Positions 52,941 through 62,644 of a stretch of DNA of 64,000 bases are shown one piece after another; positions within the stretch are counted from its first letter, which is position 1; each line of letters starts with the position of its first letter. A program made the position numbers and the translations under genes. The notes under the pieces are model-generated. The model saw nothing but the letters and a program-made list of their open reading frames with translations. It was not told the origin of the DNA and did no database searches. The DNA comes from Sporomusa termitida (GTDB taxonomy: Bacteria; Bacillota; Negativicutes; Sporomusales; Sporomusaceae). The stretch covers positions 4,404,501 to 4,468,500 of the forward strand of contig NZ_CP036259.1 in NCBI RefSeq assembly GCF_007641255.1. The letters run 5' to 3'.

Positions 52941-53738
52941 TTAGGTATTGGTATTGGCAGCCTTCCAGGCTTCCTCCCTGATAAGCCTCATAACCTGACG
53001 CTTGATTTGCGTAAATTGTTCACTCAGCTTCAGGTCAAAGGTGCGCTGATTCGGCAGGTCAACCTCTATTCTGGCTTTGATTCTCCCTGGCCGGGCTGTC
53101 ATAATATAGATCGTGTCACCAATAAAAACGGCTTCATCAACATCATGGGTAACAAAAAGGATCGTCTTATGCGATTCATCCCATACATCCAGCAGCAGTT
53201 CCTGCATGACTGTGCGGGTTTGGGCATCCAGGGCACCGAATGGTTCATCCATTAACAGCACCTCAGGGTCATTAGCCAAGGCCCGCGCAATAGCTACCCG
53301 CTGCTTCATGCCGCCGGATAAATCACGGGGAAAGAAATTTTCAAAGCCTCTCAGGCCAATTTTATCAATATAGTGCTCAGACACCTCTTGGCGTTCTTGC
53401 CTGGTTTTGCCGGCAACATCCAGCCCAAACTCAATATTTTCCCGCACCGAAAGCCAGGGAAACAGGGTGTAGGTCTGAAATACCATGCCCCGGTCCCGCC
53501 CGGGTTCTGTGATTTCACGCCCGTCTAAGAGTACCCGGCCGGAAGTAGGGGACTCGAGACCGGCGACAATCTTTAAAATTGTAGATTTACCACAGCCTGA
53601 CGGTCCGAGGATGGTAACAAACTCACTGGGTTTAACGGTAAAACTGGCCTCCGCCAAAGCCGTAACCTGACGGTCTTTCCCGGTGAATGTTTTACTGACG
53701 CCGTCAATGATTAATCTTGCCTGCGCTGTGTCTGTCAT
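52941..53738 (-). CDS. ABC transporter ATPase, nitrate/sulfonate/taurine type (SsuB/TauB-like)
   Basis: Energises import with the permease and lipoprotein encoded upstream. Walker A GPSGCGKST, Q-loop MVFQTYTLFPW, signature LSGGMKQR, Walker B VLLMDEPFGALD. 265 aa from ATG 53738, with GGAGG 9 nt upstream. The start overlaps or abuts the permease stop (53740). Confidence 0.95.
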   Translation of the reverse strand: MTDTAQARLIIDGVSKTFTGKDRQVTALAEASFTVKPSEFVTILGPSGCGKSTILKIVAGLESPTSGRVLLDGREITEPGRDRGMVFQTYTLFPWLSVRENIEFGLDVAGKTRQERQEVSEHYIDKIGLRGFENFFPRDLSGGMKQRVAIARALANDPEVLLMDEPFGALDAQTRTVMQELLLDVWDESHKTILFVTHDVDEAVFIGDTIYIMTARPGRIKARIEVDLPNQRTFDLKLSEQFTQIKRQVMRLIREEAWKAANTNT

Positions 53739-53739
53739 G

Positions 53740-54540
53740 CTACCGGCCTCCTTTCCCCAGCCAGGGGAACATCCTGGCATACAGCCATTTAAATGCCACA
53801 TCGATGAGTATGCCAATTACACCGATAACAATAATGCCGACGATGATATTCCCGGTCTTTAAAAAGCGCTGGGACTGCATAATCATGTACCCCAGACCAG
53901 AGCCGGCAGCAACGATTTCGGCAACAACCAGGTACGTCCAGGCCCAGCCAAAAGCAATTCTCAGAGTATCAACGATACCCGGCAGGCTGGCCGGCAGGAT
54001 AACCCGGCGGAACACGCCAAGCCGTGAGACACCCAGCGTATAGGAGGTGTCAATAAGGTCATGGGCCACATTTTTAGTAACATCCATAACCATCAGGGCC
54101 AACGGGAAAAAGGTGCCGAAAAGAATAACGGCAATTTTTTCGCTTTCACCAATACCGAGCCAGAGAATAAACAGCGGTATAAAGGCGGATGCCGGCATAT
54201 AGCGGATAAAGCTTAACAGCGGCTCAACCAGCGCTTCACAAACCTTGAGGCTGCCCATCAAAATCCCCAGCGGCACTGCAATCACCGCCGCCAGCACAAA
54301 GCCGACCGTAACCCTGACAACACTGGCCCAGATATCAGCCAGCAGATCAAACTCAGTAAATAATAATACCCCATCTTTGAGAACTTTGTCCGGCGGGGGT
54401 AAAAACATAGGAGGAATAAGGTCGCTGTAAGTAAGCGCCGACCAGATGACGCCTAATAGAACAAAGGTCAATGCGCTCAAAGTTACGTACAGCGGTGCGG
54501 CAATTTCAGCTTTAGGTGTTAACAGTTTGCACTTGACCAT
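53740..54540 (-). CDS. ABC transporter permease (SsuC/TauC-like)
   Basis: 266 aa, about six membrane helices with the BPD_transp_1 EAA loop (DTSYTLGVSRLGVFRRVILP). Membrane subunit of the nitrate/sulfonate/taurine-type importer. Start ATG 54540, AAGGAGG upstream. Middle gene of lipoprotein-permease-ATPase-aminotransferase. Confidence 0.95.
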   Translation of the reverse strand: MVKCKLLTPKAEIAAPLYVTLSALTFVLLGVIWSALTYSDLIPPMFLPPPDKVLKDGVLLFTEFDLLADIWASVVRVTVGFVLAAVIAVPLGILMGSLKVCEALVEPLLSFIRYMPASAFIPLFILWLGIGESEKIAVILFGTFFPLALMVMDVTKNVAHDLIDTSYTLGVSRLGVFRRVILPASLPGIVDTLRIAFGWAWTYLVVAEIVAAGSGLGYMIMQSQRFLKTGNIIVGIIVIGVIGILIDVAFKWLYARMFPWLGKGGR

Positions 54541-54636
54541 AATTCCAGCCTCCTTATGGATTATATTCTTATATCCGGGGAAAAAGGCCGCGCAGAAGCT
54601 GAAAATGCCTCTAGCACGGCCGTATAGCCTTACCGG

Positions 54637-55653
54637 CTACTTAACCTTGGTTATAAAAGTGTTGTCGATATATTTGTTCAGATCCGGGGCCTGGGATAAA
54701 AGTTTTAGTTTAATATAAAAGGCACTGGCCCGGTTGCCCACTGCATAAATTGCTCCCGGCTTTTCCTGGGTGCCATAAAACTCCAGATTATCTTGCAAGC
54801 CATAAAACTTGACGGTCTGGCTATCGGCAGCCACCTCTTCGGGTTTCATCTTGAAGGCGGCTGCCAAAATTTTATTGGCTTCTTCGGGATTTTTACTAAT
54901 AAATTCAGTGGCCTCAGCCAGAGCCGCCACCACAGCCTGTACGGTTTCAGGATTATTTTTAGTGATATCTTCCCGGAAAGCTAATACATCGGCAATAAGA
55001 CCCGGGGTATCTTTGGTAGTAGCCAGCACTGTTTCACCGGCAGCCTTGGCCTTACCTAAATGCGGTTCCCAGGTAACAGCAGCATCTACTCTGCCGGCCA
55101 TAAAGGCGGCGGCAGCTTCGCTGGCCTTCATATCAACGGCTTTAATATCACTGTCTTGCAGGCCGTTTTCCTCAAGCAAAGTGTTTAAAAAGAAATGCGC
55201 GGCCGATCCCCGATGGAAGGCAATCTCTTTGCCTTTCAGATCAGCAATGGTTTCAATACCTTGCCCTTTTTTTACAATCAGGCCGTCGGCGCCATTAGAT
55301 GCATCAAATGCCCAGACAAATTTCATCGGCACACCTTCGCCGGCAGCGGAAACCGACACATCAAGGGAGGCAGCCATCGCTTGAATCTTGCCGGCCACCA
55401 ATGCCTGTTTGCGGTCACCGACACCTTCGATTGACTGCAATTCGACATCAACGCCCCGGTTTGTAAACATGCCTTTTTCTTTGGCAACAAACAGGGCGCC
55501 ATATCCCGTCCACGGGGTATAGGCAATAATGACCGGTTTTTTCTCTGCTGCCTGTGGCACTGCCTGCTGTGCCGGTTTATTGGCGCCGCAGCCGGCAGCC
55601 CCTATAGCCAGCATGGCTGCTATAAGCACCAGCAATACTATTTTTTTCTGCAT
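54637..55653 (-). CDS. ABC transporter substrate-binding lipoprotein (NMT1/SsuA-like)
   Basis: Lipoprotein with lipobox IGAAGC (about C22) and an NMT1/SsuA-type periplasmic-binding fold (VIIAYTPWTGYGALFVAKEK, LKGKEIAFHRGSAAHFFLN). 338 aa. Captures the ligand for the downstream permease. Family members bind sulfonates, nitrate, bicarbonate or thiamine precursors, so the ligand is open. ATG at 55653 with GGAGGGG upstream. First gene of the operon. Confidence 0.94.
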   Translation of the reverse strand: MQKKIVLLVLIAAMLAIGAAGCGANKPAQQAVPQAAEKKPVIIAYTPWTGYGALFVAKEKGMFTNRGVDVELQSIEGVGDRKQALVAGKIQAMAASLDVSVSAAGEGVPMKFVWAFDASNGADGLIVKKGQGIETIADLKGKEIAFHRGSAAHFFLNTLLEENGLQDSDIKAVDMKASEAAAAFMAGRVDAAVTWEPHLGKAKAAGETVLATTKDTPGLIADVLAFREDITKNNPETVQAVVAALAEATEFISKNPEEANKILAAAFKMKPEEVAADSQTVKFYGLQDNLEFYGTQEKPGAIYAVGNRASAFYIKLKLLSQAPDLNKYIDNTFITKVK

Positions 55654-55781
55654 AAAAATCCCCTCCGGTATAATATTTATAAAGCACAATCTTAAGGTAT
55701 TTCGCCATTTTTCCCTGTATTTCCTGCCTGACACCAAAATTCATTTTGTGTTTATTTTTAGTGTTTTTATGCGAATTATCT

Positions 55782-57083
55782 TTAACGACTGGACGTTGCG
55801 CAGGGCACCACATTTCCTCCGTGGGGCATAATACTAATTCGAAACTCCTGCCGGCCAAGCGCTGCGGCCGCCAATTGTAAGGCAGCCTCCAGGGAAACTG
55901 CAAACAACATGCCCGCCTTTTCCAAAAAAACCTGGTTTTCCGGCTGTGAAACAATAATAACTGGCGTGGATTTGGCAATAAAGCCAAGCTTTAAGGCAAC
56001 AAAGCCAGGTACTGTAAATTCCTCACGCAACGCTGTCTCACGGGCATAAAGTGTGGAATAGTCAAACCACTGACTAAAGTCGGGTGGCTCACTGATCTCC
56101 CGGCATTCCATAACAACGATCAGAATACCGCCGGCCCTGACAGCAAGACAGGCATTCTCAATGGCCTTGGATGCCTGATAGAAATTAATGTCTTTAAGAT
56201 AACCACCGGCAGAAGCAATCACAACATCAGCCGGGTCCGACACCGGAACACCGGCAATCGCTGCTGCTTGGCGGCAGCCTGACAGCCAGGCCTCATACCA
56301 GTGGCCGGCAACAAAGCCGGCAAAGTCGCCGGCAGCCGTAAATACGGCATTGAGGAGAAAATCCGGCTTAACCATAGCCGCTATCTCGAGCATATCAAGA
56401 TGCATCTCATTTGTCGCCAGATTACCCTGCCGGCATTCCGGGTTGGGACCGTTTCCCTGACCCGGGCTTAAGCAAAGACGGTGATTGGCCTGGATGGTTT
56501 CATACCCGGCAACGCCAGGGAGGATTGCTTTACGTCCGCCGCCAAAACCAGCCAGCGAGTGATACGTAATGCCGCCGGTCAGAATAACTTTACCGGCCTG
56601 GAGGACATGGCGGTTAATATAGACCGGTGTTCCCCGGCGGGTACAGCCGCAATAAGCAAAATCGGCCGTTTCTGCTGCACAGCTTTGGACAATATTTATC
56701 CGGTCTACGACCTCCTGGCCATAAGTCAGCTTATTGTCTTCCCAGGTATGCCGCCGGTGAGCTCCCAGCGCAGTCACCAGTGTTATATTGCTGTCAACAA
56801 TACCGGCACTATTAAGTTCATCCAGCAGGTCCGGCAGGAACAGGTCATGCCGGACCCACTGCCTGGTAATATCAGAAGCGATTATTACAATTTTGTCACC
56901 TGGCTGCACCACTTCCCGTAAAGACGGTGAGGCAATGGGGTTATTCAGAACTTCACGGACAGCCAGGGAAACATCGTTAACAGGTACTGTTTCCCGGCCT
57001 TCAATGAACTCAATCAGGTTTTTCTGCGGCAGACAAATCGTTAGCTCCTGCAGCCCAAAAGCTAGTGAAATCTGTTTCATCAT
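55782..57083 (-). CDS. larA: nickel-dependent lactate racemase family protein LarA
   Basis: 433 aa. Conserved residues align one off the L. plantarum numbering: H109 (ALGAHRRHT), H175 and K185 (TYHSLAGFGGGRKAILPG), H201 (QANHRLC). K185 is the lysine that holds the nickel-pincer nucleotide. LarA racemises lactate or other 2-hydroxy acids. The cofactor-making larB, larC and larE are not in the window, so the cofactor must come from elsewhere. Many LarA homologues act on hydroxy acids other than lactate. Monocistronic. Confidence 0.9.
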   Translation of the reverse strand: MMKQISLAFGLQELTICLPQKNLIEFIEGRETVPVNDVSLAVREVLNNPIASPSLREVVQPGDKIVIIASDITRQWVRHDLFLPDLLDELNSAGIVDSNITLVTALGAHRRHTWEDNKLTYGQEVVDRINIVQSCAAETADFAYCGCTRRGTPVYINRHVLQAGKVILTGGITYHSLAGFGGGRKAILPGVAGYETIQANHRLCLSPGQGNGPNPECRQGNLATNEMHLDMLEIAAMVKPDFLLNAVFTAAGDFAGFVAGHWYEAWLSGCRQAAAIAGVPVSDPADVVIASAGGYLKDINFYQASKAIENACLAVRAGGILIVVMECREISEPPDFSQWFDYSTLYARETALREEFTVPGFVALKLGFIAKSTPVIIVSQPENQVFLEKAGMLFAVSLEAALQLAAAALGRQEFRISIMPHGGNVVPCATSSR

Positions 57084-57172
57084 CTATAACTCCATTCCAA
57101 CTGGATATCAATACAACTTTTCTAATTCTACCGATTTTCCTTTTATCCTTTTTTTCACTAAAGCAAAAAATA

Positions 57173-57202
57173 AAAAAAACACGGACTGCCTTAGCAGTCC
57201 GT
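57173..57202 (-). terminator. terminator of the symporter gene
   Basis: ACGGACTGC/GCAGTCCGT with a 4-nt loop, then eight Ts on the minus strand. Confidence 0.95.
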
Positions 57203-57218
57203 AAAAACATAGCAATGA

Positions 57219-58481
57219 TTAATCTTCATAGCTTTGCGCATAAGCCACTTGCAGTACATCGTCAGGCAGCTCTTTCTCCCAACGGGCAACAACTACGGCC
57301 GCTACACAGTTACCAATCAGATTACAGGCGGTACGGGCCATATCCAGAATACGGTCAACACCAAGAATAATGCCGATGCCTTCCACAGGCAGGCCGAAAG
57401 CGGCGGCAGTACCGGCGATAACGATCAGTGATGCGCCAGGTACCGCGGCAATCCCTTTGGTGGACAACATCAGGGTGAGAACCATAAGGATCTGCTGAGA
57501 GATATCGAACGGCACACCATAGACCTGGGCAATGAACACAACCGCCAAAGCACTGTACAGGGTTGAGCCGTCAAGATTGAAGGTATAGCCGGTCGGTAAT
57601 ACGAAAGTAATTATATGTTTGGGCACACCGAACTTCTCAAGCTTTTCCATGGCTATCGGCAGCGCGGCTTCACTGGAGGCGGTTGAGAAGGCGATGAGGA
57701 TTGGCTCTTTTAACGCCCGGAGTAAATGGAAGAAATTCACACGGATAACAAACGAGGCACTGAACAATACCAGGAAAACGAAAGCAATCAAGGCAAAATA
57801 CAGGGAACCGATCAGCTTACCCAATGGAATCAGCATCCCCAGACCAAATTTACCGACAGTAAAGGCAATCAGGGCAAATACGCCGATCGGCGCCAGCTTC
57901 ATTACATACCAGGTAAACTTAAACATAATTTCGGCAACGCTGATACACATATCGACTGCCGGTCTGCCCTTAGCGCCCATAGCAGCGGCGGCAACACCGA
58001 AAAATGTCGAAAATAGGATGATTTGGAGCATATCGCCACGGCCCATGGCATCAACTATATTAGTAGGGACAATATTAACAAGCATTTGCGTCATATCAAT
58101 GCTCTTGTTCGCGGCGGCAGCAGCGACACTGGCGTCACCGCCAGTAACATTAACACCAACACCGGGCTGGAAGACATTAACAACAACAAGACCGACAATC
58201 AGGGCCAACGTTGTGGCAATTTCAAACCACAAAATAGTTTTCGCGCCCAGACGGCCTAATTTCTTGAAATCGCCGGTGCCGGCAATACCCATAACCAGTG
58301 AGCTGAACACCAAAGGTACAACGATCATCTTGATCATACGGATAAACATATCCCCAACCGGCTTAAGCTCTACAGCATATTTAGGGAAGGCATAGCCAAA
58401 AATCACACCAAGAATAAGACCGATAAAAATCTGAGTTGTCAGGCCCATACCTTTCTTCGGGGCAGCTTGAGGGTGAGACAT
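57219..58481 (-). CDS. dicarboxylate/amino acid:cation symporter (DAACS)
   Basis: 420 aa of the GltP/DctA family with eight helices and two re-entrant loops. HP1 AFSTASSEAALPIAM, the TM7 motif (GYTFNLDGSTLYSAL, replacing NMDGT with NLDGS) and DRILDMARTACNLIGN in TM8. Imports glutamate/aspartate or C4-dicarboxylates with Na+ or H+. ATG 58481 after AAGGAGG. Lies next to a GlnK/GlnL-like two-component system that probably controls it. Confidence 0.94.
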   Translation of the reverse strand: MSHPQAAPKKGMGLTTQIFIGLILGVIFGYAFPKYAVELKPVGDMFIRMIKMIVVPLVFSSLVMGIAGTGDFKKLGRLGAKTILWFEIATTLALIVGLVVVNVFQPGVGVNVTGGDASVAAAAANKSIDMTQMLVNIVPTNIVDAMGRGDMLQIILFSTFFGVAAAAMGAKGRPAVDMCISVAEIMFKFTWYVMKLAPIGVFALIAFTVGKFGLGMLIPLGKLIGSLYFALIAFVFLVLFSASFVIRVNFFHLLRALKEPILIAFSTASSEAALPIAMEKLEKFGVPKHIITFVLPTGYTFNLDGSTLYSALAVVFIAQVYGVPFDISQQILMVLTLMLSTKGIAAVPGASLIVIAGTAAAFGLPVEGIGIILGVDRILDMARTACNLIGNCVAAVVVARWEKELPDDVLQVAYAQSYED

Positions 58482-58603
58482 AAATTACCTCCTTATATTC
58501 TCTGCTTAAATAATCTGTCAGAATTTAATGTAAATGAGCCTCTATAAAAAACTACAAAAACATACACAAAGTTTCATTTATAAATAATAAGTATACATAA
58601 TAC

Positions 58604-58629
58604 AATGACCCCGCTTAAGCGGGGTCATT
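58604..58629 (-). terminator. hairpin at end of response-regulator gene
   Basis: AATGACCCCGC/GCGGGGTCATT, loop TTAA; the stem includes the stop codon region (58625). Modest T-rich tail on the minus strand. Confidence 0.7.
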
Positions 58630-59485
58630 CATCTGCCAGAAACAGGAGGCCTTCGAGAAATTTCTTGATATTAATTTTTCCGTGATAGGTACCTTTGCCC
58701 TGAATAAAAGCCATCTCCTGTCTGATTTCTTTAAAATCAAACAACGCGCCGCTGTAAACCTCAAATTTGTCGTTGTGATAGTCTTCAATCCCCATATTGG
58801 CAACATTCTGCATAGCTTTCGCGATTGCCCGCCGTACCCGCTGCTCAATTGTCTTGACATCCTGGCCAATTGCCTGGGACAGCTCGTTATAGAGTTCATG
58901 CAGCTGGTAGGCCTGATGTTCATCGCCTGTTACCCGGGAGTCTACCTGTTGGATCAGTTGGTGAATGTTTTTAGCGCCCGCCTCACCAATAATGCCGAGT
59001 TCTGAAAACATCCGGTTAATCCGGTTCTTTTTGGTATTATCGTCTGCCTCGGCCGGGCGTGCTGGCGGACTGCCATATTTGGCAGTAGTCTGGGAAATCA
59101 ACGACATCACGGCCCTCAGCCGCCTGCTTTCCTCAACCCTGCGGATGACGGAAACAATCTCCAGAACATTAATCGGCTTGTGAATATAAAAATCTATACC
59201 GGTTTGATAAGCTTTAGTAATCATCGGCTGGCTGGTACTCTCAGATACCATAATAAAAGAGGTATCCAGGGTGTTATCCCGCATTTTTCGAATCAGCTCA
59301 ACCCCGTCCTGCCCCGGTAAAAGCATATCAATCAACGCGACATCCGGTGCATATTCTGTGATGAAAGCCTCGGCTTTTAACCCGTCACCACACTCGGCAA
59401 CGACTGTCCCCAACTGATATTTATTGATAATATTGCTAATAATTTTCCGGACACTGACATCATCTTCAATAATTATAAACCGCAT
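58625..59485 (-). CDS. response regulator with YcbB/GlnL-like output domain
   Basis: 286 aa. Receiver domain 1-120 with acidic D8-D9, phospho-acceptor D53 (VALIDMLLPGQDG) and K103 (YIHKPI). A linker follows, then a YcbB-like DNA-binding domain (about 150-286: NRINRMFSELGIIGEAGAKN, QDVKTIEQRVRRAI). This is the GlnL/YcbB class that in Bacillus controls glutamine use. Starts 30 nt after the kinase gene ends. Confidence 0.92.
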   Translation of the reverse strand: MRFIIIEDDVSVRKIISNIINKYQLGTVVAECGDGLKAEAFITEYAPDVALIDMLLPGQDGVELIRKMRDNTLDTSFIMVSESTSQPMITKAYQTGIDFYIHKPINVLEIVSVIRRVEESRRLRAVMSLISQTTAKYGSPPARPAEADDNTKKNRINRMFSELGIIGEAGAKNIHQLIQQVDSRVTGDEHQAYQLHELYNELSQAIGQDVKTIEQRVRRAIAKAMQNVANMGIEDYHNDKFEVYSGALFDFKEIRQEMAFIQGKGTYHGKINIKKFLEGLLFLADE

Positions 59486-59515
59486 GGCTTATCCTACACC
59501 CCTTTATCATCCTGC

Positions 59516-60784
59516 CTACTTGCTCTCCCTGCTGACTGCCAGCTTGGCCAGCGGCAAAGCAACGGTAAATACTGTTTTTCCCGGTACGGATATAAAAGTG
59601 ATCTCACCGCCCAGAAGTTCTGCCAGATTTTTAACATGAATTAAACCCAGGCCTGTTGACATTTGCCCGGTAACCTCGGAGAACTTTGTCGAATACCCTG
59701 GTGCAAAGATAAGTTCCCGGTCCTCAGGCCGAATGCCCGGGCCGTTATCGGCGACTGTAAGCACCAGTCGGCCACCGCTGCAAAGCCCGGTCACAGCAAT
59801 GACGCCTGCAGACTGGGCGGCTTCAACCGCATTGGTAATAAGATTATCCAGGATAGAAACAATTGTATAGTATTGATCGGTAACAAGCTGGCCCTCATAG
59901 TCAAAGGTAATTGTGACCGGCTTGTCCAAACTGCTGATAAAGCGTCTGGTATTCTGCTCAACAATTTGAAAAAACTCGTCTAAGGGCAGACCTTCCTTAG
60001 TAACAGCCACATCCAGAATCTCTTCTATCCCGCGGGTTACGCGGTAGTAATCCTTTTTTACCTCATGGATGTCCCGGGCAATGGCCAAGGCCCGGGCGGC
60101 TGGCGAATCAGTCCGGGCCAGTTCACCCGGGCTGGCAGCATTAAGGGTTTGATACAGCGTATAGCCCTTTTCCATAACCAGCTCAATATCGCCTGAGGAT
60201 TTTTTAAGATAAAATAACTCTGCTTTAAGCCTGGCGATAATCAGGATAAGTTCCGCATAGCGGGCTGCATGATCTTCAGCCAGTACAAAGTCCCGGTACC
60301 GTTTCAGCGAATAATAGCCGGCCACGGCCAGTAGCGCCCGCCCAACCCCCATTGATACGACACTTGTCAATACTGTCTCCAGACTTAGGCTGACCAATTC
60401 CCGGCGAATCATTAATTCAACACAATTGCTGGCAATGTCACAGATGCTCAATAACAGAACCAGAGCCGGTACATTGCCGGTATAATCCCGTATTCTGAGC
60501 ACTCTGAACAAAAGACCGTAGGTAAGATAATAACAAAAGGATGGCAGATTATGGAGTGTGGCACTCAACAGTGTTTCATTAACAAAAGGATATTTGATGG
60601 CCGTACGGAATAAAAGAATGAGGCCGCCCGAGGCTGCCGCCACCCGTACAATAGGCAAACGTTCAAAATATAAGAGCAGTGTGGCAAGCACGGCCACACT
60701 GAGCGTAAACCGGAAATAACCGTCAAAGGGGTAAGTAAAAACCAGACCCGTAATACTCACTAACAGGATAATATGGGGAATCAT
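59516..60784 (-). CDS. sensor histidine kinase (GlnK/YcbA-like)
   Basis: 422 aa. Six or so membrane helices in the first 160 residues, a coiled coil, phospho-acceptor H240 (IARDIHEVKKDYYRVTRG) and a GHKL ATPase domain (ILDNLITNAVEAAQ, VADNGPGIRPEDRE, STGLGLIHV). Partner of the response regulator downstream. Its ATG overlaps the Nudix gene stop by 4 nt (ATGA). Likely senses an amino acid or dicarboxylate at the membrane; inferred from the adjacent symporter. Confidence 0.92.
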   Translation of the reverse strand: MIPHIILLVSITGLVFTYPFDGYFRFTLSVAVLATLLLYFERLPIVRVAAASGGLILLFRTAIKYPFVNETLLSATLHNLPSFCYYLTYGLLFRVLRIRDYTGNVPALVLLLSICDIASNCVELMIRRELVSLSLETVLTSVVSMGVGRALLAVAGYYSLKRYRDFVLAEDHAARYAELILIIARLKAELFYLKKSSGDIELVMEKGYTLYQTLNAASPGELARTDSPAARALAIARDIHEVKKDYYRVTRGIEEILDVAVTKEGLPLDEFFQIVEQNTRRFISSLDKPVTITFDYEGQLVTDQYYTIVSILDNLITNAVEAAQSAGVIAVTGLCSGGRLVLTVADNGPGIRPEDRELIFAPGYSTKFSEVTGQMSTGLGLIHVKNLAELLGGEITFISVPGKTVFTVALPLAKLAVSRESK

Positions 60785-61437
60785 ACGTTCATAGCTCCGT
60801 CGGTGTGGTTACGGAAAGTATTCAGAAACTCCTCCAGAACACCGGCTGTCAGGCCCCAGATAACATAGTTTTTATATTGATAAAACAACACCTGGTATTT
60901 ATATCGCCGCCGGTAGCCCTGAGGATAGTCGGGCGGCAGCAGGTCAAAGGGAAAACCGGCCAACGGTTTGGTTGCCATCTCCATCGACGCCACCCGCGGC
61001 TTGGTATTGAGTAAAAATTCCAGGGGAACGGTAAATACCTCTGCCACTTCAGCGGCGTTAGGTGTAAACGGTAACCCGGCCGCTAAGTGGATGACAAACG
61101 GGTAAATCATTACACCGATGGGATTAACCATAATGTCGAGCGGCCCCAGTACCTCAATCGCTTCCGGCTGCACGTACAGCTCCTCAATCGTTTCCCGTAC
61201 AGCCGCAGCCAAGGGGCTGCTGTCCGCGGCCTCTATCCTGCCGCCGGGAAAACATATTTCGCCAGGCTGCCACTGCAGGTTGCCTGACCGTACCTCAAAC
61301 AAAACAGAAGGGTGGCCATCAACATCAACCAGCGGCACGGTAACAGCGGCCTGCAGGTAATTATCAGCATTGGCAATCTTTACTGAGTGGCTGCGCAGCA
61401 TGGCAGCCACCTGACTTCTTATTTGTTTTATATCCAT
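60781..61437 (-). CDS. Nudix hydrolase, CoA pyrophosphatase-like (NudL)
   Basis: 218 aa. Nudix box GRIEAADSSPLAAAVRETIEE with UPF0035-type extension upstream (WQPGEICFPGGR), as in CoA diphosphatases. Hydrolyses CoA or related dinucleotides. I chose the ATG at 61437 (AGGTGG 5 nt upstream) over a GTG three codons earlier. Between apbE (9-nt gap) and the kinase gene (overlap), so all four genes are one transcript. Confidence 0.9.
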   Translation of the reverse strand: MDIKQIRSQVAAMLRSHSVKIANADNYLQAAVTVPLVDVDGHPSVLFEVRSGNLQWQPGEICFPGGRIEAADSSPLAAAVRETIEELYVQPEAIEVLGPLDIMVNPIGVMIYPFVIHLAAGLPFTPNAAEVAEVFTVPLEFLLNTKPRVASMEMATKPLAGFPFDLLPPDYPQGYRRRYKYQVLFYQYKNYVIWGLTAGVLEEFLNTFRNHTDGAMNV

Positions 61438-61446
61438 AATATCCAC

Positions 61447-62460
61447 CTAAAACTCTATTTTTCCCGTCAAACCGGGGGTTACAACTTTTTGCCCGTCATT
61501 AGTAATGAAAATAGCTTCGGTATCCGGAAATTGCTGTAATAATCGCTGACCCTTCTCAACCCCGAGCACAAACAGGGCCGTGCTTAAGACATCGGCATCA
61601 TTATCGACCTTGGAGATAACAGTAACACTGATTACCTGCCGTGGCTGCCCCCCGGTACGGGGATCGATAATATGGGCATATCTCACATTATCTTTAATAA
61701 AAAAACGCTGATAATCGCCGGATGTTTCCAGTGAGTCCCACTCCGTCAGCGCCACTTTGGCGGCTAAGCCTTCCATATTCCGGGGATCCTGCACACCGAC
61801 CCGCCAGGCTTGCCCGTCAGGCCTGGTGCCGACAACCCGCACCTCACCGCCGGCATTTATCAGCGCTGACTTTATCCCTTTAGCCTTTAGAACCTCAATT
61901 GCCTTACGGTTTGCATAGCTTTTGGCAACTGCCCCCAGGTCAATCCGCATACCTGCCTGAGGTAAAAACACGGTATTTTCCTGGTCATTCAGCTCCAGCA
62001 AGCGATAATTTACCAGTGGCAGCACAGCCTTAATTTCCGCCTGACCTGGTACAAATTCACCCTTATGCCCCACGCCCCAAAGCTCTGTCAGCGCCCCTAC
62101 CGTTACGTCCAGCGCCCCCTCAAATTTTTCTGAGCGATCCCGGGCCAGTTTAAGCATCGCAATGATGTCCGGGTCAACTTGGACTTTGTTTTTGCCCGCG
62201 GCCTGATTAATCTTAGTAACCTGACTATTATCATCAAAGCGATTGGTTAGCTCATTAATGCGTTTAAACTCGTCAAACGCAGCTTTAACAGCTGCTTCAT
62301 TACCCTGACCATAGGCTGTTATGTCGATAATGGTATCCATAAGAAATTGTGTTTCTTTGTAGGCTTTCGGTGCCAACAGCGCACCCGTTCCACAACCTGC
62401 ACTAAATACGATCAGGATAGCCAAACAAACACTTATCAGTATGGGATGTAAACCCTTCAT
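61447..62460 (-). CDS. apbE: FAD:protein FMN transferase (ApbE)
   Basis: Exported lipoprotein (lipobox FSAGC) that covalently attaches FMN to Thr of target flavoproteins such as RnfG/NqrC or extracellular reductases. Motifs MDTIIDITAYG, NRFDDNSQVTKIN, IDLGAVAKSYANRKAIEVL, NAGGEVRVVG, IIDPRTGG. 337 aa from ATG 62460 (GGAGG 10 nt upstream). First gene of the apbE-nudix-kinase-regulator operon. No target flavoprotein in the window. Confidence 0.95.
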   Translation of the reverse strand: MKGLHPILISVCLAILIVFSAGCGTGALLAPKAYKETQFLMDTIIDITAYGQGNEAAVKAAFDEFKRINELTNRFDDNSQVTKINQAAGKNKVQVDPDIIAMLKLARDRSEKFEGALDVTVGALTELWGVGHKGEFVPGQAEIKAVLPLVNYRLLELNDQENTVFLPQAGMRIDLGAVAKSYANRKAIEVLKAKGIKSALINAGGEVRVVGTRPDGQAWRVGVQDPRNMEGLAAKVALTEWDSLETSGDYQRFFIKDNVRYAHIIDPRTGGQPRQVISVTVISKVDNDADVLSTALFVLGVEKGQRLLQQFPDTEAIFITNDGQKVVTPGLTGKIEF

Positions 62461-62602
62461 TAACAACAAGCCTCCGGATACATATTATTCTAAAGTACCT
62501 CCATAATATTCGGGTCCTAATAACTAAAAACCTGCATAATCAAAAATTTACACAATTCCGTTAATTTTTGACCTATCTTAAACTAATTAGCCTTTAACGA
62601 AT

Positions 62603-62630
62603 AACAGCCACTCTAGTCTGAGTGGCTGTT
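62603..62630 (-). terminator. hairpin after STAS gene
   Basis: AACAGCCACTC/GAGTGGCTGTT, loop 6 nt, 15 nt after the stop; weak T-tract. Confidence 0.7.
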
Positions 62631-62644
62631 TAATCGTTTGCTGA

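Noticed and set aside
57619-58395. 258-codon plus-strand open frame
   Set aside because: Lies wholly antisense to the clear DAACS symporter gene; Thr/Asn/Pro-rich composition typical of a shadow frame.
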